A stretch of 64,000 bases of DNA from Algoriphagus locisalis (GCF_900116615.1 NZ_FPBF01000004.1:310001-374000), one strand, 5' to 3'. Shown: positions 52,611-62,042, numbered from the stretch's first letter. The notes: a model not told the origin generated them from the sequence alone. Made by a program: numbers and translations.

Positions 52611-53746
52611 TTTACAGACACATCTTACTCGCACTTTTGGCATTGAGTTTATATGCATGCTCCTCATCAGAAAAATCTGAAAAGGAATCATCACAGCCTT
52701 CAGCTGAATGGGAACTGCAGGTTTTAGACTCCATTCAGGTGGATTATTTGGGCAACGTATCCACCGGGGACTTTAGGGATGGGCTGGGTTTAATCTATGA
52801 CTACAAGGCCAACACTTTAGTCAAAATCGATTATGAAGGTAATGTGCTCAGCACCCGAGCATTCCCAAAGGACGGCCCAAATTCAATTTCTTTTATCTCC
52901 ACTGTAAAAATTGATCCTTCTAGCAATCCCTACATAGGAGGCCACGATGGCCCTTATTTCGAGTTGAACGAAGATCTATCTGTGAAAAGAAAAATCGAAA
53001 TGCCATTTGCATCCCAATCCTTTGGGGGACTGATGGATGCGAAATCTTTTGAATTCTGGCAGGATAACATAATTCTTTACTATACGGGAAGAGATGAGGT
53101 AGGCCCTTTTACTGAAAACTACCTAGAGGAATATTTCCTACTTGAAAAGCTTAACCCTTCTACGGGAGAAAGTAGCCCGCTGATCCGAACTCCTGAAACT
53201 TCAAAATTCAGCACCGGCTTACTATACGAAAGACCTTCCATTTCATTTACGATAGTTGAAAATGACCTTTTACTCTACTTCAACAATGAACCCAAAATCC
53301 ACAGGTTTAACTTACTTGATTCCGGGAAGCACATGGAGACCCTAGACCTTAACCCGACGAGATTCATTGAAGCTCCTGAGTTGAAAGACAAATACGAAAG
53401 ATATAGCTACGAAAAATTGGTCGAAGGAAATATTTTCGGAGTATTTGCAGGTCAAAATCACATAGTAGTTCACTATTCGGAAGGGATTTCAGAGGATGTT
53501 TTCGGCTCGCAGAACTTCACGTTCCCCGATGATTTTCCTAGACTGGCAGAACTAAACCAATCTTATTTCAAAGTTTATGACGCTGAAAAAGGCTGGTCCA
53601 ATGAGGTTCCGATTCCTAAAAAAGTTAAACAAATCTACGCTATAGAGAATCCTACGGAACCGTTTTTCGCGCTCCGAGATGATGAGTACGTAGGAGAAGA
53701 ACAGGAATACCTCACTTTTTATAAGCTTCAATTGGTACAGAAATGA
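52607..53746 (+). CDS. Beta-propeller-like lipoprotein, array member 2
   Basis: A 379-residue lipoprotein with Cys18 (SLYAC). It shares with members 3 and 4 the sequence order WELQVLDSIQVDYLG near residue 38, FPKDGPN (the EGPG-like turn), YYTGRDEVGPF, NNEPKIHRF, EGISEDVFG and the C-terminal RDDEYVGEEQEYLTFYKLQL. The repeated aromatic-Asp-Gly pattern favours a propeller fold anchored to the envelope. It shares an ATGA with both neighbours. No enzymatic motif is seen, so binding of a ligand or protein is the likely role. Confidence 0.75.
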   Translation: MIYRHILLALLALSLYACSSSEKSEKESSQPSAEWELQVLDSIQVDYLGNVSTGDFRDGLGLIYDYKANTLVKIDYEGNVLSTRAFPKDGPNSISFISTVKIDPSSNPYIGGHDGPYFELNEDLSVKRKIEMPFASQSFGGLMDAKSFEFWQDNIILYYTGRDEVGPFTENYLEEYFLLEKLNPSTGESSPLIRTPETSKFSTGLLYERPSISFTIVENDLLLYFNNEPKIHRFNLLDSGKHMETLDLNPTRFIEAPELKDKYERYSYEKLVEGNIFGVFAGQNHIVVHYSEGISEDVFGSQNFTFPDDFPRLAELNQSYFKVYDAEKGWSNEVPIPKKVKQIYAIENPTEPFFALRDDEYVGEEQEYLTFYKLQLVQK

Positions 53747-54882
53747 AAAGAAACTACACCCTTTTCACTTGCATTGTAATCTTAGCTAGCGCCTGCTCGT
53801 CTCCGAAAAGTGAATCGGAAAAACAAACAAAAACCTCAAATGAATGGGAATTGCAGATCGTTGATTCTATTCAGGTGGATTATTTGGGAAGTGTAGATGG
53901 AGGAGAATTCCGAAATGGCAAAGGGGTGGTTTTTGACTTCAAGACGAATAGTTTGATCGAATTTGATGAAACCGGGAAGATTTTAAATCAGCAATCCTAC
54001 CCAAAGGAAGGCCCTGGCGCAGTTGTTTATCCTACTACACTACGTTATGATGAACGAGGAAAACTTTATGGTATGAGTTTCCTAAGCTGGCTTTATGAAT
54101 TCAATCCTGATCTCACACTTAAAAGACAAATAGATATGCCATTCCTGGCAATCTCAAATGACGGTATGTCGTTTGGGAGGAATTTTGAACCATGGAATGG
54201 CCATATAATCTCATGGTACCCAGGAAGGGACGGAGCAGATCAATATGATCCATTTTTCTTCAGGGACAATTTCCTTTTAGAAAAGCTAAATCTCACCACA
54301 GCTGAAGCAGAACCTATTGTAAAATTACCCCCTACCTCAAGATATTCATCTGACAAATTTTATGAAAGATCCCATTTGAGGTTCGGTATAGTGGCTGATA
54401 AACTATACCTGGTATTAAACAATGAACCTTTAATTCATAGCTATGATATGGCAAAGGGATTCGAATATATCAGAACTTTCACTTTTTCACCATCGGTTTT
54501 CTTTGACAATGGAGAGCATTCTAAGGCTTATGAATACATCTCTAGGTATCGCATGTTAGATGGACGAATCTCAGGATTTTACCCCCGTCCTGATGGCATT
54601 TTTGTCACTTATACTGAAGGAATTAGCGAGGATATTTTCATTCAAAATGACTTAAAAAACCCGGAAAACTTTCCTAAGTACGGTGAATTTCAACGGCATA
54701 TTTTAAAATTCATGAATACAGATTCCATCTGGTCAAATGAAATAGTAATTCCAAATACTATTGATCAAATCATGAATATAGAATCTCTCGCAAAACCATT
54801 CTACGCTCTACGAAACGATGAATACATAGGCGAGGAACAGGATTACTTAACTTTTTACAAACTCCAATTAGTACAGAAATGA
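53743..54882 (+). CDS. Beta-propeller-like lipoprotein, array member 3
   Basis: A 379-residue lipoprotein, Cys18 (LASAC). Its first ~145 nt are almost identical to member 4: over 53781-53887 versus 54917-55023 I count two differences in 107 bases. The central ~250 residues are clearly diverged. The 3' end, including the junction with the next start, is again close to members 2 and 4 (EYIGEEQDYLTFYKLQLVQK). This points to duplication with recombination between units. Function unknown. Confidence 0.75.
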   Translation: MKRNYTLFTCIVILASACSSPKSESEKQTKTSNEWELQIVDSIQVDYLGSVDGGEFRNGKGVVFDFKTNSLIEFDETGKILNQQSYPKEGPGAVVYPTTLRYDERGKLYGMSFLSWLYEFNPDLTLKRQIDMPFLAISNDGMSFGRNFEPWNGHIISWYPGRDGADQYDPFFFRDNFLLEKLNLTTAEAEPIVKLPPTSRYSSDKFYERSHLRFGIVADKLYLVLNNEPLIHSYDMAKGFEYIRTFTFSPSVFFDNGEHSKAYEYISRYRMLDGRISGFYPRPDGIFVTYTEGISEDIFIQNDLKNPENFPKYGEFQRHILKFMNTDSIWSNEIVIPNTIDQIMNIESLAKPFYALRNDEYIGEEQDYLTFYKLQLVQK

Positions 54883-56015
54883 AAAGAAACTATGCCCTTA
54901 TCACTTTCATTATCATCTTAGCTAGCGCCTGCTCTTCTCCGAAAAGTGAATCGGAAAAACAAACAACAACCTCAAATGAATGGGAATTGCAGATCGTTGA
55001 TTCTATTCAGGTGGATTATTTGGCAGATGTCCGAGAAGGCATTTTTAATGACGGAGTAGGAATTATTAAAGACATTATGAGTACAACCTTGGTAAAGTTT
55101 GATACTACCGGTAAAATATTGGCAAAAAAGGAATACACTAAGGAAGGTCCAGGAAATGTGAAGTCATTAGAGACTTTATTAATGCATGAAAATGTAATAT
55201 TTGGGACATCTTCCTTCTATAACATTTATAAGTTTGACAGCAATTTAGAGCCAATCGGCACCTTGGAAATGCCGTTTATGGGAGAGGCAAGAGGAGGAGC
55301 GTACAACCGCAGAAATATAGCAGCTTGGAATAACAAGTTACTGCTTTGGTATCCCGGACGTGAAGGGATTAGCCCATACATTGACCATTTCTACAGAGAT
55401 TATCCATTGTTGGAACTTTACGATCTTGCCACCAACACAGCCAAAGCTGCTGTACGAACTCCACCCACTTCCCAATACAGCACTAACAATTTCTTCAACC
55501 GTCCATCTATCAATTTCACTATAGAAAACGACAGTCTTTACCTGACTTTTTCAAATGAAGCCCAAGTTCATATATATGCCATGGGAGATAGTATTCAATG
55601 GGTGCGAAGTATGGGATTTTCACCTACTGATTTCAAACTAATTCCTGGACAAAAATCCGAAGTAACGTACTCCCAATCAATGCAAATGCATGAGGCAAGA
55701 ATAAATGGCATTTACTCAGATCAAAACCACATTGTCATTGCCTACCAAGGCGGGATCGATGGTAACACCTTTGTCAATAATAATTTGAAGGAGAGAGAAA
55801 ATTTTCATCGTTATCCAGAATTCCGAAATGACTACCTCAAAATCTATCAATATGGTTTCGGCTGGTCAAATGAAATGATTATCCCCTCAAAAGTGAAGTT
55901 AATACTCAATATAGAATCAGTAGACAAACCTTTCTACGCCCTTAGAAACGATGAATACATAGGCGAAGAGCAGGATTACATGACATTTTACAAACTCCAA
56001 TTGGTAGAGAAATGA
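54879..56015 (+). CDS. Beta-propeller-like lipoprotein, array member 4
   Basis: A 378-residue lipoprotein, Cys18. The N-terminal linker after the lipidated Cys (SSPKSESEKQTTTSNEWELQ) is shared with member 3. The propeller part is distinct: KEGPGNVKSLETLL, LWYPGREGISPYIDHF, NEAQVHIYAMGD, AYQGGIDGNTF. It ends EYIGEEQDYMTFYKLQLVEK. It starts in the ATGA overlap with member 3 and overlaps member 5 likewise. Diversified middles between conserved ends suggest ligand diversification or simple drift after duplication. Confidence 0.75.
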   Translation: MKRNYALITFIIILASACSSPKSESEKQTTTSNEWELQIVDSIQVDYLADVREGIFNDGVGIIKDIMSTTLVKFDTTGKILAKKEYTKEGPGNVKSLETLLMHENVIFGTSSFYNIYKFDSNLEPIGTLEMPFMGEARGGAYNRRNIAAWNNKLLLWYPGREGISPYIDHFYRDYPLLELYDLATNTAKAAVRTPPTSQYSTNNFFNRPSINFTIENDSLYLTFSNEAQVHIYAMGDSIQWVRSMGFSPTDFKLIPGQKSEVTYSQSMQMHEARINGIYSDQNHIVIAYQGGIDGNTFVNNNLKERENFHRYPEFRNDYLKIYQYGFGWSNEMIIPSKVKLILNIESVDKPFYALRNDEYIGEEQDYMTFYKLQLVEK

Positions 56016-57151
56016 AATTAACTTCACTTTTTATCACAGTGCTTTGCATTACTTTTTATTCCTGTTCATCAGATAAAACTGCAGCTATAGATACGCTTCC
56101 CGAGTATGAATTTGTAATCTCCGATTCGATTCAAGTGGATCATTTAGGCTCGCTTATTTTATTAGACATACACGAAGAAAAACAGCTATTCTTATTTTCA
56201 TCTGAAGATGACAACCGACTATTTCTTACCAATAAATCAGGAGAATTAATCAGCACTTTCGATGAACCTGGAGATTCACCCACGGCAGTAGGCAGTCATA
56301 CAGGATCTGGCACTTTTCTCGGAGACCAGATCATCATGATGGGAATGCCACGATTTGGTATCTATGATCTTGAGTTCAATTTTCAGCGTGGCTTTAAAAT
56401 GCCATATTCCCCATCCGGAATGTTCTACCTTGGCTTTGATCATTTGCAGCCTGTCATAAAAGGGGGCAAACACAAACTATTGGCATTTACGGGTGGGGCG
56501 CAGACCGAAAAACCCTCTAACCAGCCGGAATATTATCAGGAATACAACACCTTTGACCTTATCGATTTGGACAGTGGCACATTTACTCCTGTGGTTCCTT
56601 TTCACCCTCAGAGTCGTTTTCTTTCAGGTGAGGCATTTAGATTTATTGCTCCTATTTACCAAGTACGCGAAAACCAGGTTTCATTTATCCACAAAAGGGA
56701 CACCTTACTTTACTCATATTCACTGGATCATCCAGAAGAATTCTCAGCGACACGAATACCCTTTGATATATTCATAATGAATAAAGGCTTTCCTATGGCA
56801 GGTAAGCCTGATTACGAAACTCCTACTGACCGTGAGGGCATGATTCATTCCTATTTCAAAGTTGGCGATCTCCATCTATTTATTTACCAGTCGGGGATCA
56901 AACTAAATAACATGCCTGATAGAACTCTGGACAAGGAAACTTTGAGCAAAGAATTTACCCGCCTTAATCCAATGAAGTGGATTGTCATGGATGACTCCGG
57001 CAATCATTCAACTCCTCAGGAAATGAACAAGAAATTTAACCTCTCCAGAATTGACTCCGAGGGGAACCTCTGGGCAGCACAAAATATCTATGCCCTTGAA
57101 GAAGAACCAGATTTCGTCACGTATTACAAACTAAAACTCGTTCGGAAATGA
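56012..57151 (+). CDS. Beta-propeller-like lipoprotein, array member 5
   Basis: A 379-residue lipoprotein, Cys18 (TFYSC). It retains the N-terminal EFVISDSIQVDHLGSL motif and a DEPGDSPTAVG turn in the place of KEGPG, but the rest is only distantly similar to members 2-4. It ends EEEPDFVTYYKLKLVRK, so the terminal (Y)YKL(K/Q)LV(R/E/Q)K signature persists. It may be an older branch between the member 2-4 cluster and the member 6-7 cluster. Both junctions are ATGA overlaps. Confidence 0.75.
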   Translation: MKLTSLFITVLCITFYSCSSDKTAAIDTLPEYEFVISDSIQVDHLGSLILLDIHEEKQLFLFSSEDDNRLFLTNKSGELISTFDEPGDSPTAVGSHTGSGTFLGDQIIMMGMPRFGIYDLEFNFQRGFKMPYSPSGMFYLGFDHLQPVIKGGKHKLLAFTGGAQTEKPSNQPEYYQEYNTFDLIDLDSGTFTPVVPFHPQSRFLSGEAFRFIAPIYQVRENQVSFIHKRDTLLYSYSLDHPEEFSATRIPFDIFIMNKGFPMAGKPDYETPTDREGMIHSYFKVGDLHLFIYQSGIKLNNMPDRTLDKETLSKEFTRLNPMKWIVMDDSGNHSTPQEMNKKFNLSRIDSEGNLWAAQNIYALEEEPDFVTYYKLKLVRK

Positions 57152-58326
57152 AGAGCCTAAGCCCCCTACTCCTCCTTCTACTTTTTGCATTCACTACACT
57201 AGCCTGCTCAGCAGAAAAAGAAGAAGCCAAATCCTCCACTCCTCTTTCGGAGCAAAACTTTGAATTTATTATCTATGATTCGCTTGTGGTGGATTACCTC
57301 GGGAACCTGTTCTTAGCAGACATCACTGAAGATGGTAAATCTTTCCTACTTATTGACCAGCAAACCGATACGCTCTTTGTCACAGACGGCGAAGGAACCA
57401 TTCTTAGTAAATTCAAAAGACTTGGTGATGGACCAGGTTTCTATAAAAGCTCTCGACTCAGTCTACCCAGCTTCTTGAATACCCAAGAGATTATAGTACC
57501 TGCACAACGGGGGCTTTATCTGTATTCACTTTCAGGTGAACCTACTCGCTCATTTCTACCTGAATATGCCCCCTCCATTTCTCTCATTACTCAGTTTATC
57601 AATAATTCGGTAATCCGTGACGATCAAGTCTTCTATCCATGGCAAGGTCGGCTCTCTGATGAATTTGGTGTGGATGGAAAAGAATTCCAATTGGCTACCC
57701 ATCAAGTCGAATTTTTGGATATAGAAAGTGGTCTATTTAGCCCTGCCATCCCATTTCCTGAATCTTCCAAATTCAAAACAGGCGAGAAAACCTTTTTGAT
57801 TGTAAATTATCACACCGTAATCGCATCAAGTACTGACACGCTGTACGTCGCCTTTCGCAATGAACCGGTTATTTACGGATATTCATTTTCTGACTTAACA
57901 ACCCCATCTTCAGTCTACCCTATCCCTTTTGAGGAATTTATCCAAAAAGCTCCTAAAGACGAAGATCACTACGGTACCTACGACATGAAAGACATCTATT
58001 TAGGAGCGATTCAGAATCTTTCTCCGACAGAAAATCAACGATTTTTACTCACTTATAATAGAGGGCTGACGGATCAGGAATACGAAGAAATTATTCCTTT
58101 GCAAAGCTCTGACCCTGAGGAGTTCAGACGAATTCTTAAAAAAATAAACACATTCGGACAGGTCTTATTTGATGGGAAATCTGTCTCCAAAGTGATCCAA
58201 AAACCAGAGTCTCTAGGCTTCACTTTCAAATTCATCTCTGAAGAGGAAATCTGGTTCACCCCTAACTTTGAACACATTGAAAATGACTACTCAGTAATTT
58301 ACAAAACAAGAATAGTAACCAAATGA
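57148..58326 (+). CDS. Beta-propeller-like lipoprotein, array member 6
   Basis: A 392-residue lipoprotein with Cys20 (TTLAC). It shares with member 7 a 41-base identical stretch (57214-57254 versus 58386-58426) covering the Glu/Lys/Ser-rich linker after the lipid anchor. Other shared parts are YDSLVVDYLGNL, FPESSKF, FRNEPVIYGYSF and the end NDYSVIYKTRIVTK. Its central blades differ from member 7. ATGA overlaps join it to members 5 and 7. Confidence 0.75.
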   Translation: MKSLSPLLLLLLFAFTTLACSAEKEEAKSSTPLSEQNFEFIIYDSLVVDYLGNLFLADITEDGKSFLLIDQQTDTLFVTDGEGTILSKFKRLGDGPGFYKSSRLSLPSFLNTQEIIVPAQRGLYLYSLSGEPTRSFLPEYAPSISLITQFINNSVIRDDQVFYPWQGRLSDEFGVDGKEFQLATHQVEFLDIESGLFSPAIPFPESSKFKTGEKTFLIVNYHTVIASSTDTLYVAFRNEPVIYGYSFSDLTTPSSVYPIPFEEFIQKAPKDEDHYGTYDMKDIYLGAIQNLSPTENQRFLLTYNRGLTDQEYEEIIPLQSSDPEEFRRILKKINTFGQVLFDGKSVSKVIQKPESLGFTFKFISEEEIWFTPNFEHIENDYSVIYKTRIVTK

Positions 58327-59507
58327 AAAATCTAGCCTATTTATCTCTTCTCATTTTTGCATTCACTGCACTAGCCTGCTCTGGTGAAAAAGAAGAAGCC
58401 AAATCCTCCACTCCTCTTTCGGAGCAGACTTTAGCCTTTGAAATCTATGATTCGCTCGTGGTGGATTACTTAGGTAATCTCATGCTTATGGACATCAGTC
58501 CCGATGGAAGCACTTTTTTGCTCACTGACACCAATACCGACAGCCTTTTCGTCACCAATTCTGAGGGAGAAATCCTTCATCAATACTTGCTGAAAGGAGA
58601 AGGCCCAAATAACTATGCAGGAAGCCGAACCGGATTCGCTAAATTTATAGGTGAATCGGAGTTTCTGATACCTACCCAGCGAGGCGTTTACAAGTACAAC
58701 TTCGAGGGTGAGCTATTGAAAAACTACAATCCTGACTTTACTACCTCTGTAAATCTGATCATTGGAAACTCCAACAATAGTGTGATCCATGATAATAAAT
58801 TTTACACCAATCTCACAGGTAGAAACTTTGATAAATACGGTCGGCAAGGAATAGAATTCCAACAAAACTCCAAACAGCTCGAAGAACTGGATTTGGAAAC
58901 AGGATCGTATTCTCCATTAATCCCCTTCCCGAAAGCTTCCAAATTTAGCAGCACGGAGAAGTCGTACCCAGTGCTAAATTTCTATTTAAACCTAAGTGCA
59001 ACTGAAGACTCACTGTTCATCAACTTCAGAAATGAGCCAAAAATCTATGGATATGCCTTCGAGCAGCTAGACTCGGCGAGTACACCTAGTTCTGTAAGGA
59101 CAATTCCTTTTACTTCATTCGTAGAAAAGGAGCCAAAAGAGAACCTTCAAGATGGTTCATTTGATTTTAGGGATTTTTTCCTAGGAACAGTAAATAGCAT
59201 TATAGCAATCGAGGAGAATATGTTTTTAGTTGACTACGTAGAAGGTTTATCCGATGAAGACTATTCCGAAGCCAGCGCAAGTGCTGGAGGAGATCCCAAC
59301 AAAATATTTGAAGAAGGCAGTAAATTCAATACGATGGGCTTAGTTCTTTTTGATGGAACCCAACTCAGTGAACTCATCGCTAAACCTGAGATTTTGGGCA
59401 ATTTATCCAAGTATGTCTCAAAAGATGAAATCTGGTTTTCGCTTAACTTCTCAGCTGCAGAGAACGACTACTCTGTAATTTACAAGACACGACTGGTTGA
59501 GAAATGA
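58323..59507 (+). CDS. Beta-propeller-like lipoprotein, array member 7
   Basis: A 394-residue lipoprotein with Cys19 (TALAC), closest to member 6. Features include YDSLVVDYLGNLMLMD, KGEGPNNYAG, FRNEPKIYGYAFEQLD and ENDYSVIYKTRLVEK at the end. It is the last gene of the array. It is followed by the interspersed repeat and a strong bidirectional terminator, so the array appears to be a single transcript of about 8 kb. No adjacent regulator, TonB-dependent receptor or enzyme gene belongs to it. Confidence 0.75.
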   Translation: MKNLAYLSLLIFAFTALACSGEKEEAKSSTPLSEQTLAFEIYDSLVVDYLGNLMLMDISPDGSTFLLTDTNTDSLFVTNSEGEILHQYLLKGEGPNNYAGSRTGFAKFIGESEFLIPTQRGVYKYNFEGELLKNYNPDFTTSVNLIIGNSNNSVIHDNKFYTNLTGRNFDKYGRQGIEFQQNSKQLEELDLETGSYSPLIPFPKASKFSSTEKSYPVLNFYLNLSATEDSLFINFRNEPKIYGYAFEQLDSASTPSSVRTIPFTSFVEKEPKENLQDGSFDFRDFFLGTVNSIIAIEENMFLVDYVEGLSDEDYSEASASAGGDPNKIFEEGSKFNTMGLVLFDGTQLSELIAKPEILGNLSKYVSKDEIWFSLNFSAAENDYSVIYKTRLVEK

Positions 59508-59517
59508 CATAAAAAAA

Positions 59518-59662
59518 CATGGATATACGGAATGATGCCAGTAACCAATATTTCTTTGCTCACCCGGTCAGAAGACCGATGACCGAAGTGGCCTCAATGC
59601 TAAAGTTTAACATAAGCTATATTCTTTAGTCTCCTTACTGGCAGAAAAGCGGATATACATAT
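59518..59662 (+). repeat. Interspersed ~145 bp repeat, copy B
   Basis: Matches the reverse complement of 5441-5592. In this copy the octamer ggatatac occurs near both ends in direct orientation (59521-59528 and 59651-59658). An internal block agaagaccgatgaccgaag is the best conserved part. It lies between the end of the lipoprotein array and the terminator of the next barrel gene. Confidence 0.75.
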
Positions 59663-59664
59663 TA

Positions 59665-59702
59665 AAAAATCCCGATTGAGAGAAATCAATCGGGATTTTT
59701 AG
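59665..59702. terminator. Strong bidirectional terminator
   Basis: A perfect 15-bp stem (59665-59679 with 59686-59700) with loop gagaaa, and an A run on the left and T run on the right. It serves the lipoprotein array (+) and the convergent barrel gene (-). Confidence 0.85.
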
Positions 59703-59717
59703 GGATAAAAAGTAAGC

Positions 59718-60305
59718 TTAAAACAATTTAAAACCAACCGAAAGAATCCACTGATTCACACGCTGGTCAGTTTCAAACCCTGCTATAGTTCCTGAAATAT
59801 TCCCTAGAGAACTCTCATATTTAGCATCTACGATTAAATTCCCGATATCAACACCTAATCCTGCTTGATAACCTATTGTAGCATTTTTGTAATCCGCATT
59901 TTGAACCATATCTGCGGCATCTTTCAATTGGGAATCCATATTAATACTGGCTATAGGCCCAGCTTGAACCCTCAAAAGTTTAAAGAATTTTAAACCAACC
60001 ATAACGGGAATGTCCAATCTATTGAAATTGGACTCGTACATTTCTTCCCCCGTTCCATCGTTGAACGAAAATTCACCTTTAGTCTGAGCATACAAAATCT
60101 CAGGCTGGAGATAAAGAGGCCCAAGTCCTATTCTTGCAAAAAGTCCTACATGGTAGCCAAATTTGGAATCCCCGTTTTTGAAGTCATCAGATTTCAGGTC
60201 TAATTTAGTTTGGCTAAGACCTACTTTAGGGCCGAAGGAAAAGCCCTGCGAATAGCCCGTCAGCGCAAATGCCATCAAAGCCAGAGAAAGGATTAATTTT
60301 TTCAT
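59718..60305 (-). CDS. Outer-membrane beta-barrel (porin family/PorT-like) protein
   Basis: A 195-residue exported protein. A Sec signal (LILSLALMAFALTGYSQ) precedes GFSFGPKVGLSQTKLDL, then paired strands such as GLFARIGLGPLYLQPEILY and FNRLDIPVMVGLKFF, ending WILSVGFKLF with a terminal aromatic. This pattern is typical of PF13568 barrels including PorT-like proteins. Function unknown. A 16-bp perfect palindrome sits 19 bp upstream of the ATG. Confidence 0.82.
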   Translation of the reverse strand: MKKLILSLALMAFALTGYSQGFSFGPKVGLSQTKLDLKSDDFKNGDSKFGYHVGLFARIGLGPLYLQPEILYAQTKGEFSFNDGTGEEMYESNFNRLDIPVMVGLKFFKLLRVQAGPIASINMDSQLKDAADMVQNADYKNATIGYQAGLGVDIGNLIVDAKYESSLGNISGTIAGFETDQRVNQWILSVGFKLF

Positions 60306-60569
60306 AGTTTTATAGTTATTGGTTTAGTAAGCTTACTAACGAAAGAATTTAAGAAAAATTAGCAATTCTCTTGCCAACTGAAAAAAGTTAGCACATAGGT
60401 AAAGAGGTTAATGTATAAAGCATTCCGCCTTCAGCAATCAGTTTCTGTGAGCAAAGTCGAAGAAATAGCACCTAAAGTTATTAATCGAACGATCAAAATC
60501 AGCTAACATCTGCGACTTTTTCTGCGACAATCAGCGGGAAAAATCAGGAAACAGAAAGTCAATAAACAA
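60306..60569. other. Gene-free region upstream of the barrel gene
   Basis: No gene is supportable. A perfect 16-bp palindrome ttagtaagcttactaa at 60324-60339 lies in the leader or promoter of the barrel gene. The remainder (60340-60569) shows no clear repeat or structure. Confidence 0.5.
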
Positions 60570-60570
60570 A

Positions 60571-60590
60571 AAAAGAAGCCCGAAGACTTC
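60571..60590 (-). terminator. Terminator of the NSS transporter gene
   Basis: On the minus strand gaagtc-TTCG-ggcttc (one G-T pair) forms a UUCG tetraloop hairpin followed by seven or more T. It lies 27 bp after the transporter's stop. Confidence 0.7.
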
Positions 60591-60616
60591 CTTTTCAAAT
60601 AGATTTATAATGACTC

Positions 60617-62002
60617 TTAGGCTGATTGGGCAGTGCCAAACACACCAACCAAATTAAGAATAAGTAGGATTATAACGATGGGACAAATCCACTTCACAAA
60701 GAACATCCAGCCTATTCTGAAAGGCCCCTTGAAATTTGGTGCTCCCAATTTAAGCTCGTCTGCATAATCCGAGATTTTCGACGCCCAGCCTGTATAAAGT
60801 GCCAGCATCAAACAAATCACAATCACAGCAAAAGTTCCGAAGACAAAATCCATGATGCCGAAGAACCCTTGTAGCGGGTTGCCAAAGAAATTGATGTGAA
60901 GTGAATTAAAGAATGTACCAGGAATCTGAGACAACGCCGAAGGAACAGAAAGAGCCATCGCCGCCAAACCAATAGTCCAAGTCGCTTTTTTCCTCCCCCA
61001 CTTTCTGTCATCGATCATATAAGAAACCGGCACTTCGAGCATAGAAATGGTCGATGTCAAAGCCGCAACCATCAAGAGAATGAAGAATAATGCACCTACA
61101 ACTTGACCGCCTGGCATGGCATCAAATACTTTTGGCAACACATCAAAAACCAACGCAGGTCCTGCCGCAGGATCCTTGCCTGGAAGAAGTGCAAATAAGG
61201 CTGGAAACACCATCAATCCACCTAGCAAAGCAACCGAAGTATCCATACCTGCTATCCAGCCTGCAGATTGTATAATATTAGATTTTTTAGGCAAATACGA
61301 TCCAAATGTAATCATCAAACCCCATCCTACAGACATGGAAAAGAATGCTTGACCTAGCGCCTGAAGTATAACAGCTGGGTTTATTTTACTAAAATCTGGC
61401 TTCAAATAATACTCAATACCAGCACCTGCACCTTCTAGTGTCACCGCTCTGCCCGCAATGAAAATGATGATGATAAATAGAACCGGCATCAAGAATTTAG
61501 ATGCTTTCTCTATACCTCCAGACACACCACCCAATACAATTAATATCGTAGCCAAAATAAACAGGAATGTCAGTGGAATCACGTACATCGGTGTCTCCAC
61601 AAACTCAGCAAAATCTACCGGAATATTGATTATTTCAGTGATAATATACCCCACAGTCCAGCCTGCAATAACAGAATAGTAACTAAATACAAAGAAACAG
61701 ACTAATACACAGAGTACGCCTGCAAGCTGCCAAAACTTATTTCCCCCAGTGTCCCGGATAGCTCCGATTGGGTTTTTACCTGACTTTCTACCTAAGGCTA
61801 TTTCATTAAAAAGTAGTGGTAGCGCTATAAATAGCACGCAGATTATATAGACAAATACAAAGGCTCCTCCCCCATTTTCACCTACTAAATAGGGGAATCT
61901 CCAAATATTCCCAAGACCTACGGCAGAACCGGCTGCGGCCATTATGAATCCTAAACTAGAACCAAATTCGCCTCTTTCTTCGGTTTCTTTGATAGCTGCC
62001 AT
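60617..62002 (-). CDS. Sodium-dependent transporter, NSS/SNF family
   Basis: A 461-residue inner-membrane symporter with about 11-12 helices. The TM1 signature GLGNIWRFPYLVGENGGGAF holds the unwound region that binds Na+ and substrate in LeuT-type transporters. EIALGRKSGKNP and the TM6 segment AFFSMSVGWGLMITFGSYLP are also family-typical. The likely substrate is an amino acid. It appears monocistronic, with a UUCG terminator downstream and the RmlD-like gene 41 bp upstream. Confidence 0.92.
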   Translation of the reverse strand: MAAIKETEERGEFGSSLGFIMAAAGSAVGLGNIWRFPYLVGENGGGAFVFVYIICVLFIALPLLFNEIALGRKSGKNPIGAIRDTGGNKFWQLAGVLCVLVCFFVFSYYSVIAGWTVGYIITEIINIPVDFAEFVETPMYVIPLTFLFILATILIVLGGVSGGIEKASKFLMPVLFIIIIFIAGRAVTLEGAGAGIEYYLKPDFSKINPAVILQALGQAFFSMSVGWGLMITFGSYLPKKSNIIQSAGWIAGMDTSVALLGGLMVFPALFALLPGKDPAAGPALVFDVLPKVFDAMPGGQVVGALFFILLMVAALTSTISMLEVPVSYMIDDRKWGRKKATWTIGLAAMALSVPSALSQIPGTFFNSLHINFFGNPLQGFFGIMDFVFGTFAVIVICLMLALYTGWASKISDYADELKLGAPNFKGPFRIGWMFFVKWICPIVIILLILNLVGVFGTAQSA

Positions 62003-62042
62003 AAATTATTTTAAAGTTAAATTAGGGTGAATAAACTGCATT

